Assembly: GCF_903643065.1 (NCBI RefSeq)
Contig: NZ_CAHJWX010000087.1
Coordinates: 1 to 7,115, forward strand
Direction: 5' to 3'
DNA length: 7,115 nt
From: Sphingomonas bacterium
GTDB lineage: Bacteria > Pseudomonadota > Alphaproteobacteria > Sphingomonadales > Sphingomonadaceae
Shown here: piece after piece, positions 1-5,891 of the stretch
How the letters are laid out: each line of letters opens with the position of its first letter
Numbering within the stretch: position 1 is the stretch's first letter
Made by a program: the position numbers and the translations under genes
Notes under the pieces: model-generated
Seen by the model: only the letters and a program-made list of their open reading frames with translations
What the model was told of the DNA's origin: nothing
Databases searched by the model: none

Positions 1-205
1 CGGGCGCGCCGGCCTCCACCTGCCGCGCCAGCCCCGAGCTGGGCCCGAACGACAGCACCGGCCGCGCATGCCCCCGCGCCGCCCAGGCATCGGCCTCCGC
101 GTTCATCGCCTCGTTGAGGCTCGCGGCGGCGAGCACCAACGGCCCGCGCGGCTGCGCGGCGAGCGGGGTGGCGAGACAGGCGAGCAGAAGCAGCAAGCGG
201 CGCAT
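1..205 (-). CDS. modA: Molybdate ABC transporter substrate-binding protein ModA, N-terminal part (truncated by window edge)
   Basis: ModA is the periplasmic protein that captures molybdate (or tungstate) and hands it to the ModB/ModC permease and ATPase. Only the first 68 codons are visible; the gene runs off the left edge. Residues 1-18 form a signal peptide: two Arg, a run of five Leu, and a probable cleavage after LAA, before Gln18. The mature part starts with the family motif LVLAAASLNEAM (about residues 23-34) and continues to SFGPSSGLARQVEAGAP (about 52-68). These match the AAASL and SSxLARQIEAGAP oxyanion-binding segments of ModA; Ser29 and Ser56/57 correspond to the anion-coordinating serines. 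The start is supported by AGAGGAG ending 4 bases before the ATG. It is transcribed divergently from the peroxidase gene. ModB and ModC would be expected beyond the window. The family call is secure; whether molybdate is the ligand cannot be tested from this fragment. Confidence 0.88.
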   Translation of the reverse strand, partial: MRRLLLLLACLATPLAAQPRGPLVLAAASLNEAMNAEADAWAARGHARPVLSFGPSSGLARQVEAGAP

Positions 206-219
206 GACGCTCCTCTAAC

Positions 220-245
220 CCCTCTCCCGCCCTTGTGGGAGAGGG
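220..245. repeat. Short palindromic repeat (REP-like) in the modA leader
   Basis: CCCTCTCCC at 220-228 is the exact reverse complement of GGGAGAGGG at 237-245, giving a 9-bp stem. It can be extended inward by a G-T and a C-G pair to a four-base loop CCTT. There is no T-tract on either side, so a classical intrinsic terminator is unlikely. Palindromes of this CCTCTCCC/GGGAGAGG type are, from general knowledge, dispersed between genes in sphingomonad and other high-GC proteobacterial genomes. It begins only three bases upstream of the modA Shine-Dalgarno sequence, so it would lie in the modA mRNA leader if transcription starts upstream of it. Confidence 0.7.
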
Positions 246-504
246 CACCCCTGCGCCCCGCTCCCCAACTTTCCGCTGTCCTGCAACGAACCGATCCGGT
301 TAGCGCGCGACTCAGGCGAGACAAGACCCGCCTGCCCGCCCCCGAGCGCCCGCCGCTGCTCGATGTCACGCCCGTCCCGCGCCAGCGCCCAGGCAGGAAT
401 GTTACCGTTCTCTGATGCCTGATCCGGGACGGTCGTCAGCAAGGGATCGCACCGTCGAACCATCGATCAGATCCCTGGGCGACTCGCGTCACCGGCAACT
501 CGTC

Positions 505-518
505 GTGATGTTCGTCAC
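505..518. promoter_or_regulatory. Candidate Crp/Fnr-family operator (GTGA-N6-TCAC)
   Basis: The sequence GTGA-TGTTCG-TCAC is a perfect dyad with the six-base spacer typical of Crp-type sites (consensus TGTGA-N6-TCACA). The outermost consensus bases (T and A) are not present. It sits between two divergent genes, about 120 bases before the candidate peroxidase transcription start, so it could serve either gene. A match of this kind can occur by chance in several hundred bases, so the assignment is tentative. Confidence 0.3.
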
Positions 519-622
519 TCCGGTCGTCGCACGGCAAGATTGACCCCGACGATCGCTAAGTTATTGGAGGCGAAGAACAACAATAGTTCGTCCGGTGTAG
601 GGACTCTCTTCTACGGATGTGA

Positions 623-628
623 GATAAT
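623..628 (+). promoter_or_regulatory. Candidate -10 element of the peroxidase promoter
   Basis: GATAAT matches the sigma-70 -10 consensus at five of six positions and lies in the most AT-rich part of the region. The sequence 17 bases upstream, GGGACT (600-605), is a poor -35 (three matches), so either an activator or another sigma factor may be involved. A start near 635 would give a leader of roughly 54 bases. I saw no clear GGAAC...CGTT stress-sigma (EcfG-type) promoter nearby. Confidence 0.35.
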
Positions 629-629
629 C

Positions 630-665
630 CTCGCGGTGATGCTCGCGGTCCTGGGGAGGTCCGCG
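630..665 (+). promoter_or_regulatory. Tandem octamer and hairpin in the peroxidase leader
   Basis: CTCGCGGT occurs twice, at 630-637 and 642-649, a 12-base period directly behind the candidate -10. The second copy runs into an imperfect hairpin: CGCGG (644-648) pairs with CCGCG (661-665) and CC (650-651) with GG (658-659), with a T-T mismatch between and loop TGGGGA. The hairpin ends nine bases before the Shine-Dalgarno run. It may be an operator or a leader structure; nothing in the sequence identifies a regulator. Confidence 0.25.
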
Positions 666-674
666 ACACGAACC

Positions 675-682
675 GGGGGAGG
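675..682 (+). promoter_or_regulatory. Ribosome binding site that decides the peroxidase start
   Basis: GGGGGAGG lies directly against the ATG at 683, leaving no spacer, but six bases before the second in-frame ATG at 689. The normal spacing favours 689 as the translation start, which removes two residues (Met-Thr) from the longer frame. Confidence 0.65.
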
Positions 683-688
683 ATGACA

Positions 689-2458
689 ATGCCGACGATC
701 ATCAAGGCGCCGGGTCATGGCGGCCAGACGCGCGGCCTCACCGCGGGGTCGATGCCCGGCATGGCCGCCGGTACCAACGGCGGCATGATGCCCGGCGCCG
801 GCGTGGGCCGCTTCGGTCGGATGTTCGACGATGCGGTCGATCGCCCACGGCACAGCGACGCCCTGCTTCTCGATCTCGCCCATCTCATGACCGGGACCGG
901 TGATCCGAACGATCCCGACATCGATCGGGGGAAACCGATCCGGACGGACACCACCACCAATCCGCCGACGAACGCGAACGACGAAGGCGACGAGAACCCG
1001 GTGGTGCCGGCCGGTTACACCTATTTCGGCCAGTTCGTCGATCACGACATCACGTTCGATCCGACCCCGTTGCACGGCAAGGAAGTCGATCCGAACGCGC
1101 TCGCCGATTATCGCACGCCGGCGCTCGATCTGGACAGCGTGTACGGCAGCGGCCCCGACAATCAGCCCTATCTCTACACGACCGACCAGAACGGCTTCAC
1201 GATCCTTCGCACGGGCGCCGACATCTCGGGCGGCATCGCCAACGCGGGCGCGGCGACCGCCAGCAAGCACGACCATTTCCGGCTGCCACCCGACGCGGAC
1301 GGGTTGGCGATGGCGGTGCTGGGCGACAAGCGCAACGACGAGAACAAGCTGGTCGCGCAGATCCACACCGCGTTCGTCGCGCTTCACAACAAGCTGATGG
1401 GCGACCCGCAGACACTGCTCAAGATGGGCGCGTTCGATGTCGGCGATCCGGAAGCCCGCTTCCGGATGGCGGTGAAGACGGTGCGCTGGCATTATCAATG
1501 GGTCGTGCTGTTCGACTATGCGCGTGACCGGCTGTGCGAGCTGACGATGGTCGACGAGGTGCTGAACGCGGGCAGCACGCCGCGGCTGAGCCATTATCTC
1601 GCGAACAGCCCGCCCTTCGCCTATATGCCCGTCGAGTTCTCGGTGGCGGCGTTCCGGCTCGGCCACTCGATGGTGCGGCCCACCTATGCGCTCAACGAGA
1701 CCGTTGGCAGCACGCCGCCGTTCGACAAGCTCCGCATCCCGATCTTCAAGGTCGGCGGGAAGGCATTCGAGGCGCTGAACGGCTTTGGCCAGGCGATCCC
1801 GGCCAAATGGGGGATCGACTGGAGCTTCTTCCTCGACGGCCCCGCCAAGCCCGTCCACCAGCCGGGTACGCAGCCGCTCGCCATCCCGCAGCTGTCCTAC
1901 CGGATGGACGCGACGATCGTCGACCCGCTCGCGGCGCTGCCGGAGTTCAAGGGCAAGCAGCCGGACGCGAACCTCGCCTTCCGCAATCTGCTGCGCGGAC
2001 GGATGCTGCTATTGCCCTCGGGCGAGGCGGTCGCCGGGCGGCTGGGGATCAAGCCGCTGACCTTCGAGGAGCTGTGGTGGTCGGGCTCGCAGCGCGATCC
2101 CGCGCGCGATTTGGCCAAGGTGGACGACGATCGCAAGACGCTCGCCACGCGCCGCAAGAAGTTCGGCGACGACAATCATGCCGCCATCGCCGGCGCGACG
2201 CCGCTCTGGTACTATATCCTGCGCGAGGCCGAGCTGTTCGGCACCATGCGCGCGCCGAACGATCCGTTCGGCGGCCAGCATCTGGGGCCGGTCGGCAGCC
2301 GCATCGTCGCGGAGACGTTCGTGGGCCTGCTCTGGATGGATCAGACGAGCTTCCTGCACAGCCAGACGCCGTTTCGTCCCGTGCTCGGCTTGCCCAAGCC
2401 GCTCCCGGCGAGCGAGAGGTTCACCTTGGCGGACCTGATCCGCTATGCGTTGAGCTGA
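689..2458 (+). CDS. Haem peroxidase of the animal peroxidase (myeloperoxidase-like) superfamily
   Basis: A 589-residue protein of the An_peroxidase family, which oxidises halides, thiocyanate or organic substrates with hydrogen peroxide; bacterial members are little characterised. Residues are numbered from the ATG at 689. GQFVDHD (115-121) carries the distal His119, flanked by Asp118 (equivalent of the haem-ester Asp94 of myeloperoxidase) and Asp120 (calcium ligand). The second part of the calcium site is TPALDLDSVYG (143-153), with Thr143, Asp147 and Asp149. GDKRNDE (212-218) supplies the catalytic Arg215 and Glu218, the equivalent of the second haem-ester Glu242. FRLGHSM (322-328) holds the proximal His326, and RNLLRGR (432-438) gives Asn433, its hydrogen-bond partner. 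All catalytic positions are therefore intact. I see no signal peptide, membrane segment or calcium-repeat secretion tail, so it may be cytoplasmic or use an unrecognised export route. Size is normal for single-domain bacterial members. The physiological substrate is unknown. Motif alignment is from memory. Confidence 0.9.
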   Translation: MPTIIKAPGHGGQTRGLTAGSMPGMAAGTNGGMMPGAGVGRFGRMFDDAVDRPRHSDALLLDLAHLMTGTGDPNDPDIDRGKPIRTDTTTNPPTNANDEGDENPVVPAGYTYFGQFVDHDITFDPTPLHGKEVDPNALADYRTPALDLDSVYGSGPDNQPYLYTTDQNGFTILRTGADISGGIANAGAATASKHDHFRLPPDADGLAMAVLGDKRNDENKLVAQIHTAFVALHNKLMGDPQTLLKMGAFDVGDPEARFRMAVKTVRWHYQWVVLFDYARDRLCELTMVDEVLNAGSTPRLSHYLANSPPFAYMPVEFSVAAFRLGHSMVRPTYALNETVGSTPPFDKLRIPIFKVGGKAFEALNGFGQAIPAKWGIDWSFFLDGPAKPVHQPGTQPLAIPQLSYRMDATIVDPLAALPEFKGKQPDANLAFRNLLRGRMLLLPSGEAVAGRLGIKPLTFEELWWSGSQRDPARDLAKVDDDRKTLATRRKKFGDDNHAAIAGATPLWYYILREAELFGTMRAPNDPFGGQHLGPVGSRIVAETFVGLLWMDQTSFLHSQTPFRPVLGLPKPLPASERFTLADLIRYALS

Positions 2459-2460
2459 TC

Positions 2461-2486
2461 GGTCCGGATCGAGGCCGATCCGGACC
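2461..2486. terminator. Probable bidirectional terminator between the peroxidase gene and lepA
   Basis: GGTCCGGATC (2461-2470) is the exact reverse complement of GATCCGGACC (2477-2486); an extra inner G-C pair gives an 11-bp stem around a four-base loop. It starts two bases after the peroxidase stop codon, and its last base is part of the lepA stop codon (TAG, read 2488-2486). Position between two convergent genes and the strong symmetric stem argue for termination of both. Neither side has a T-tract, so it is not a textbook intrinsic terminator and may instead block Rho or protect 3' ends. Confidence 0.65.
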
Positions 2487-4309
2487 TACCCCTCGTCCCC
2501 CATCCGCAACGCCGCGATGAACGCCTCTTGCGGGATGCTCACGCTCCCATATTCCCGCATCTTCAGCTTGCCCTTCTTCTGCTTGTCGAGCAGCTTGCGC
2601 TTGCGCGTCGCGTCGCCGCCATAGCATTTGGCGGTCACGTCCTTGCGCATCGCGCTGATCGTCTCGCGCGCGATCACCTTGCCGCCAATCGCCGCCTGGA
2701 TCGGGATCTTGAACAGGTGGCGCGGGATCAGCTCCTTGAGCCGCTCCACCATCCCCCGCCCGCGCCCCTCGGCGGTGGCGCGGTGGACGATCATCGACAG
2801 CGCGTCGACCGGCTCCTCGTTGACCAGGATGCCCATTTTGACCAGGTCGCCTTCGCGATAGCCGATCTGGGCATAGTCGAAGCTCGCATAACCTTTCGAT
2901 AGCGACTTGAGCCGATCGTAGAAGTCGAACACCACCTCGTTGAGCGGCAGCTCGTACTTGGCCTGCGCGCGCCCACCGACATAGGTGAGGTCCTTCTGGA
3001 TGCCGCGCCGGTCCTGGCACAGCTTGAGCACGGAGCCGAGATACTCGTCGGGAACGTAGATCGTCGCCTCGATCCACGGCTCGGCGATGGTCGCGATCTT
3101 GTTCGGCTCCGGCATGTCGGCGGGATTGTGGAGATCGATCTGGGTGATGCCGGCGGGATCGGGGTGCGTCAGCGTGATCTGGTACACCACCGACGGCGCG
3201 GTGGTGATGAGGTCCAGGTCATATTCGCGCGTCAGCCGCTCCTGGATGATCTCCAGGTGGAGCAGCCCCAGGAACCCGCAGCGAAAGCCGAAGCCCAGCG
3301 CGGCCGAGGTCTCCGTCTCGAAGGAGAAGGACGCGTCGTTGAGCCGCAGCTTGCTGATGCTCTCGCGCAGCTTCTCGAAGTCGTTGGCGTCGACGGGGAA
3401 CAGCCCGCAGAACACGACCGGCTGCACCTCCTTGAACCCCGGCAGCGCCTGCGTCGCCGGACGGCGCGTGTCGGTCAGCGTGTCGCCGACGCGCGCCTGC
3501 GCCACGTCCTTGATCTGCGCGGTGATGAAGCCGATCTCGCCGGGGCCGAGGTCGGGCAGCTGCTCGATCTTGGGCCGGAAGCAGCCGACCCGGTCGATCA
3601 GGTGCTGCGTCCCCGCCTGCATGAACGTCACCTGCTGGCCGCGCCGGAGCGTGCCGTCGATCACGCGCACCAGGATCATCACGCCCAGATACGGGTCGTA
3701 CCAGCTGTCGACCAGCATCGCCTTGAGCGGCGCGTCCGCGTCGCCGGCGGGCGGCGGGATGCGCGTGACGATCGCCTCCAGGATGTCGGCGATGCCGATC
3801 CCCGCCTTGGCGCTGGCGAGCACCGCGCCCGAGGCGTCGAGCCCGATCACGTCCTCGATCTCGCGCCGCACCTTTTCCGGCTCGGCGGCGGGCAGGTCGA
3901 TCTTGTTGATGACCGGCACGATTTCGTGATCGTGCTCGATCGATTGGTAGACGTTGGCGAGCGTCTGCGCCTCTACCCCCTGCGCCGCGTCCACCACCAG
4001 CAGCGCCCCCTCGCACGCGGCGAGCGACCGGCTCACCTCGTAGGCGAAATCGACATGCCCCGGCGTGTCCATCAGGTTGAGCTCGTAGTCGAGCCCGTCA
4101 TTCGCCCGATAGGCGAGACGCACGGTCTGCGCCTTGATGGTGATCCCCCGCTCCTTCTCGATATCCATGTTGTCGAGCACCTGCTCGCTCATCTCGCGAT
4201 CGGACAAGCCGCCGGTTGCCTGGATCAGCCGGTCGGCGAGCGTCGACTTGCCGTGATCGATGTGGGCGATGATGGAGAAGTTGCGGATGCGGTCGAGCGA
4301 GGTGGCCAT
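2486..4309 (-). CDS. lepA: Elongation factor 4 (LepA), ribosomal translocation GTPase
   Basis: LepA/EF4 is a near-universal bacterial translational GTPase related to EF-G; it binds the ribosome and has been linked to back-translocation and to ribosome assembly or initiation. The 607 residues match the family length (about 600). The G domain shows G1 AHIDHGKST (15-23), G2 RGITI with Thr57 (54-58), G3 DTPGH (81-85), G4 NKID (135-138) and G5 SAK (166-168). The LepA-specific C-terminal domain follows the EF-G-like domains, with the signature [14 protein letters not shown] from residue 561 and the usual PQEAF near the end. The His in G1 and DTPGH are intact, so it should be active. The start is the one expected for the family ([20 protein letters not shown]), yet I see no purine-rich Shine-Dalgarno sequence before it. 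It stands alone here: convergent with the peroxidase, divergent from the CsgG-like gene. In many proteobacteria lepA precedes lepB; that neighbour is absent. Confidence 0.98.
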   Translation of the reverse strand: MATSLDRIRNFSIIAHIDHGKSTLADRLIQATGGLSDREMSEQVLDNMDIEKERGITIKAQTVRLAYRANDGLDYELNLMDTPGHVDFAYEVSRSLAACEGALLVVDAAQGVEAQTLANVYQSIEHDHEIVPVINKIDLPAAEPEKVRREIEDVIGLDASGAVLASAKAGIGIADILEAIVTRIPPPAGDADAPLKAMLVDSWYDPYLGVMILVRVIDGTLRRGQQVTFMQAGTQHLIDRVGCFRPKIEQLPDLGPGEIGFITAQIKDVAQARVGDTLTDTRRPATQALPGFKEVQPVVFCGLFPVDANDFEKLRESISKLRLNDASFSFETETSAALGFGFRCGFLGLLHLEIIQERLTREYDLDLITTAPSVVYQITLTHPDPAGITQIDLHNPADMPEPNKIATIAEPWIEATIYVPDEYLGSVLKLCQDRRGIQKDLTYVGGRAQAKYELPLNEVVFDFYDRLKSLSKGYASFDYAQIGYREGDLVKMGILVNEEPVDALSMIVHRATAEGRGRGMVERLKELIPRHLFKIPIQAAIGGKVIARETISAMRKDVTAKCYGGDATRKRKLLDKQKKGKLKMREYGSVSIPQEAFIAALRMGDEG

Positions 4310-4423
4310 GATGCCGCGCGACTAGCCTAGCGGCGCCCGGGCTGCTAGGAAATTGCCCGACGGGTCGCGACTAGGGCCACCGAACTCCACAGGAGCGGTG
4401 GCATCATCGATGGGGGTCGAACC
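4310..4423. promoter_or_regulatory. Divergent control region of lepA and the CsgG-like gene, with CTAG cluster
   Basis: These 114 bases separate two divergent genes and must hold both promoters. CTAG occurs four times, at 4322-4325, 4327-4330, 4345-4348 and 4371-4374, and I found it nowhere else in the window. The nonamer CGCGACTAG is repeated directly at 4317-4325 and 4366-4374. No sigma-70 promoter is clear on either strand. For the CsgG-like gene a G-run at 4412-4416 lies seven bases before its ATG and probably serves as the ribosome binding site. Confidence 0.5.
4326..4349. repeat. Inverted repeat in the lepA upstream region
   Basis: CCTAGC (4326-4331) pairs exactly with GCTAGG (4344-4349). 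On the plus strand a G-T wobble and two further G-C pairs extend the stem toward a six-base loop. Each arm contains one of the four CTAG tetramers. It may be an operator dyad or a leader hairpin of lepA; no T-tract follows. Confidence 0.4.
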
Positions 4424-5371
4424 ATGCACCGTCTTGCCACGTCCGCGGCACTTGCCGCCTTGCTCGCCACGCCGGGCGGCGCGCAGCGCCTGGCCAAGCC
4501 GTCCGCCGGCCAGCGGCTGCAGGAGACGACCGCCAACGACGTGCCCCGCTGCCCGCGCAAGCTCGGCACCGTCTCGATCGAGGATGGGGACGATCCCAGC
4601 GCCTGGACGCAGGCCAGCCTGGCGCCGCCGTCCAAGCTGCTCAAGGTCCTCGTCGCGCGCTCGGGCTGCTTCAACCTGGTTGATCGCGGCACCGGGCTGA
4701 ACGCGGCCAACCGCGAGCGCAACATCGGCGGCTCGCTGGGGCTACAGCGCCGATCCAATGTCGGCATCGGCCAGGTCAAGGCCGCCGACTATGTGCTGGT
4801 GGCCGAGATACAGGGCGCGAACAGCAACGTCAGCGGCAGCGGCGCGGCCGCCGGGATCGGCGGGCTGGTCGGGGGGCGGATCGGTGGGCTGGTCGGCGGG
4901 TTCCGCAGCAAGAAGATGGAGGCCAACACCATCCTGTCGCTCACCAACGTCCGCACCACCGAGACGATCGCGACCGAGGACGGCTATGCGGCCAAGAACA
5001 ACCTGTCGCTCGCGGGCGGCGGTTTCTTCGCCGTCGCGGGCGGGGTCGGTGGCGGGTATGACAACACCGATCTGGGGCGTATCGTCACGCTCTCCTTCAT
5101 CCAGGCCTATGCCAGGCTGGTCAACGACCTGGGCGAGATCACGCCCGGCGCGGAAGGAACGGCGCAGGCGGCGCCGTCCAGGACCTACACGGCCGAGGGG
5201 AGCGTCGCCCTGCGCGCGAGCGCCTCGCCTCAGGGTCGCCTGGTCCGCACGCTGCCCGCCGGCGCGACTGTCTACCCCACCGGCAAGAAGGTCGGGCTGT
5301 GGTGGGAGGTGGCGGACGAGAACGACAATAGCGGCTGGGTGATCAACACCCGCCTGGCGCCGACGCAATAG
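4424..5371 (+). CDS. Secreted CsgG-like protein with C-terminal SH3b domain
   Basis: A 315-residue protein. Residues 1-20 look like a signal peptide (MHRL, then an Ala/Leu-rich core, cleavage probably after GGA); no lipobox cysteine is visible. About 40-237 resembles the CsgG/HfaB fold: a strand KLGTVSIED, helix SKLLKVLVARSGCFNLVDR (70-88), a linker rich in Arg/Asn/Gly, the strand ADYVLVAEIQG (121-131), NTILSLTNVRTTETIATEDG (168-187), and a helix LSFIQAYARLVNDL (223-236). CsgG proper is an outer-membrane lipoprotein pore for curli subunits. Here the segments where CsgG builds its membrane hairpins are glycine-rich (about 138-160, with a GGLVGG pattern, and 196-212). Residues about 253-313 form an SH3b domain (VALRASAS...LPAG...GWVINTRLAP), often used to bind peptidoglycan or peptides. 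No csgA, csgE or csgF is nearby. Its role is unknown: an envelope-associated CsgG relative, not a proven secretin. The domain assignment is by pattern recognition only. Its 3' end overlaps the kinase gene on the other strand. Confidence 0.75.
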   Translation: MHRLATSAALAALLATPGGAQRLAKPSAGQRLQETTANDVPRCPRKLGTVSIEDGDDPSAWTQASLAPPSKLLKVLVARSGCFNLVDRGTGLNAANRERNIGGSLGLQRRSNVGIGQVKAADYVLVAEIQGANSNVSGSGAAAGIGGLVGGRIGGLVGGFRSKKMEANTILSLTNVRTTETIATEDGYAAKNNLSLAGGGFFAVAGGVGGGYDNTDLGRIVTLSFIQAYARLVNDLGEITPGAEGTAQAAPSRTYTAEGSVALRASASPQGRLVRTLPAGATVYPTGKKVGLWWEVADENDNSGWVINTRLAPTQ

Positions 5372-5891
5372 GCCGCCGCGCCGCCGCCTCGATCGCCGCC
5401 AGCGCGCTGAAATAGCGGCGTTGCCCCGCGCCGCTGACCAGCGCCCAGCGCACGCCGCGTCGCTCCAGCTCGCGCCGCGACAGGTCGAAGAACCGCTGCC
5501 GCGACGCCGTCGTCCCGAACATGCGCGTGCCGTCATCCTCCCAGGGCAGGTCGATGTCGAACAGCAGGTACAGATCGGCGACGCCCGTCCAGCGATCGAA
5601 CCACGGATCGCGCCGGCCGAACAGCATGTCGGCCCAGACCGCGCTCATCAGCGGATCGGTGTCCAGGATCACCGGCGTCGGCCCCTGCGCCACCGCGGCG
5701 CGGGTCTTGGCGTCGTGCGCGCCGGCGATCATGACCAGGTCCGCCATCGTCAGGTCGGTGCCGAACTGCTCGCAATAGGTGCGTCCGAACTCGGCGACGC
5801 AGCGCGAGGCGAAATGTCGCGCCAGCAGCGGCGCCAGCGTCGACTTGCCCGTGCTCTCCGGGCCATGCAGGCAGATCGTGCGGAGCGTCAT
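5343..5891 (-). CDS. NadR-type P-loop kinase, probable ribosylnicotinamide kinase
   Basis: A 182-residue soluble kinase resembling the C-terminal kinase domain of the NAD regulator NadR. It probably phosphorylates nicotinamide riboside to NMN with ATP in the cytoplasm. Visible elements: Walker A GPESTGKST (10-18), VAEFGRTYCEQF (32-43, matching the VAEYARxYxE helix of NadR), the strand PVILDTDPL with Asp77 and Asp79 (73-81), and LPWEDDGTR (115-123, equivalent to the PWxxDGTR lid motif). The N-terminal DNA-binding and NMN-adenylyltransferase domains of E. coli NadR are absent, so the NMN made must be adenylylated or deamidated by other enzymes. The frame is open upstream inside pnuC, but the ATG at 5891 puts the Walker A loop at residue 10, as expected, and forms an ATGA overlap with the pnuC stop. 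This implies translational coupling. The last ten codons overlap the 3' end of the convergent CsgG-like gene. Substrate is inferred from family and neighbour. Confidence 0.88.
   Translation of the reverse strand: MTLRTICLHGPESTGKSTLAPLLARHFASRCVAEFGRTYCEQFGTDLTMADLVMIAGAHDAKTRAAVAQGPTPVILDTDPLMSAVWADMLFGRRDPWFDRWTGVADLYLLFDIDLPWEDDGTRMFGTTASRQRFFDLSRRELERRGVRWALVSGAGQRRYFSALAAIEAAARRPIASAPGGC

Larger units (their letters stand above)
206..688. other. Divergent intergenic region between modA and the peroxidase gene
   Basis: This stretch of about 480 bases has no convincing gene. Short open frames cross it on both strands (for example a minus-strand frame 463-215) but they lack a recognisable protein pattern, and the minus one runs through the palindrome at 220-245. 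It does contain that palindrome, an inverted repeat AGGGATC (442-448) / GATCCCT (470-476), a GTGA-N6-TCAC dyad (505-518), a relatively AT-rich patch at about 553-628, and a candidate -10 element at 623-628. It must hold the control regions of both flanking genes. I could not find a convincing sigma-70 promoter for modA on the minus strand. Confidence 0.6.

Noticed and set aside
215..463. Minus-strand open frame of 82 codons upstream of modA
   Set aside because: No recognisable protein features, no good ribosome binding site, and its 3' part translates the palindromic repeat at 220-245.
540..567. Alternative peroxidase promoter with -35 TTGACC (540-545)
   Set aside because: The -35 is good, but every -10 candidate at 15 to 18 bases spacing (such as TATTGG at 562-567) is poor, so I preferred GATAAT at 623-628 without excluding this one.
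549..574. Possible ModE (molybdate repressor) box around ATCGCTAAGTTAT
   Set aside because: Only one half faintly resembles the ModE consensus and there is no matching inverted half; its position is also far from modA.
611..1858. Long open frame on the minus strand (415 codons) across the peroxidase gene
   Set aside because: It is a shadow of a high-GC gene: the plus-strand frame has complete haem peroxidase motifs, while this frame is Arg/Val-rich with no recognisable domain.
1534..2520. Plus-strand open frame of 328 codons overlapping the peroxidase in another frame
   Set aside because: Composition is Arg/Ala/Gly-rich with no family pattern, and it lies within the conserved peroxidase coding region.
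3128..4330. Long plus-strand open frame (400 codons) opposite lepA
   Set aside because: lepA on the minus strand is unambiguous. The opposite frame is Arg/His/Asp-rich low-complexity sequence typical of antisense frames in GC-rich DNA.
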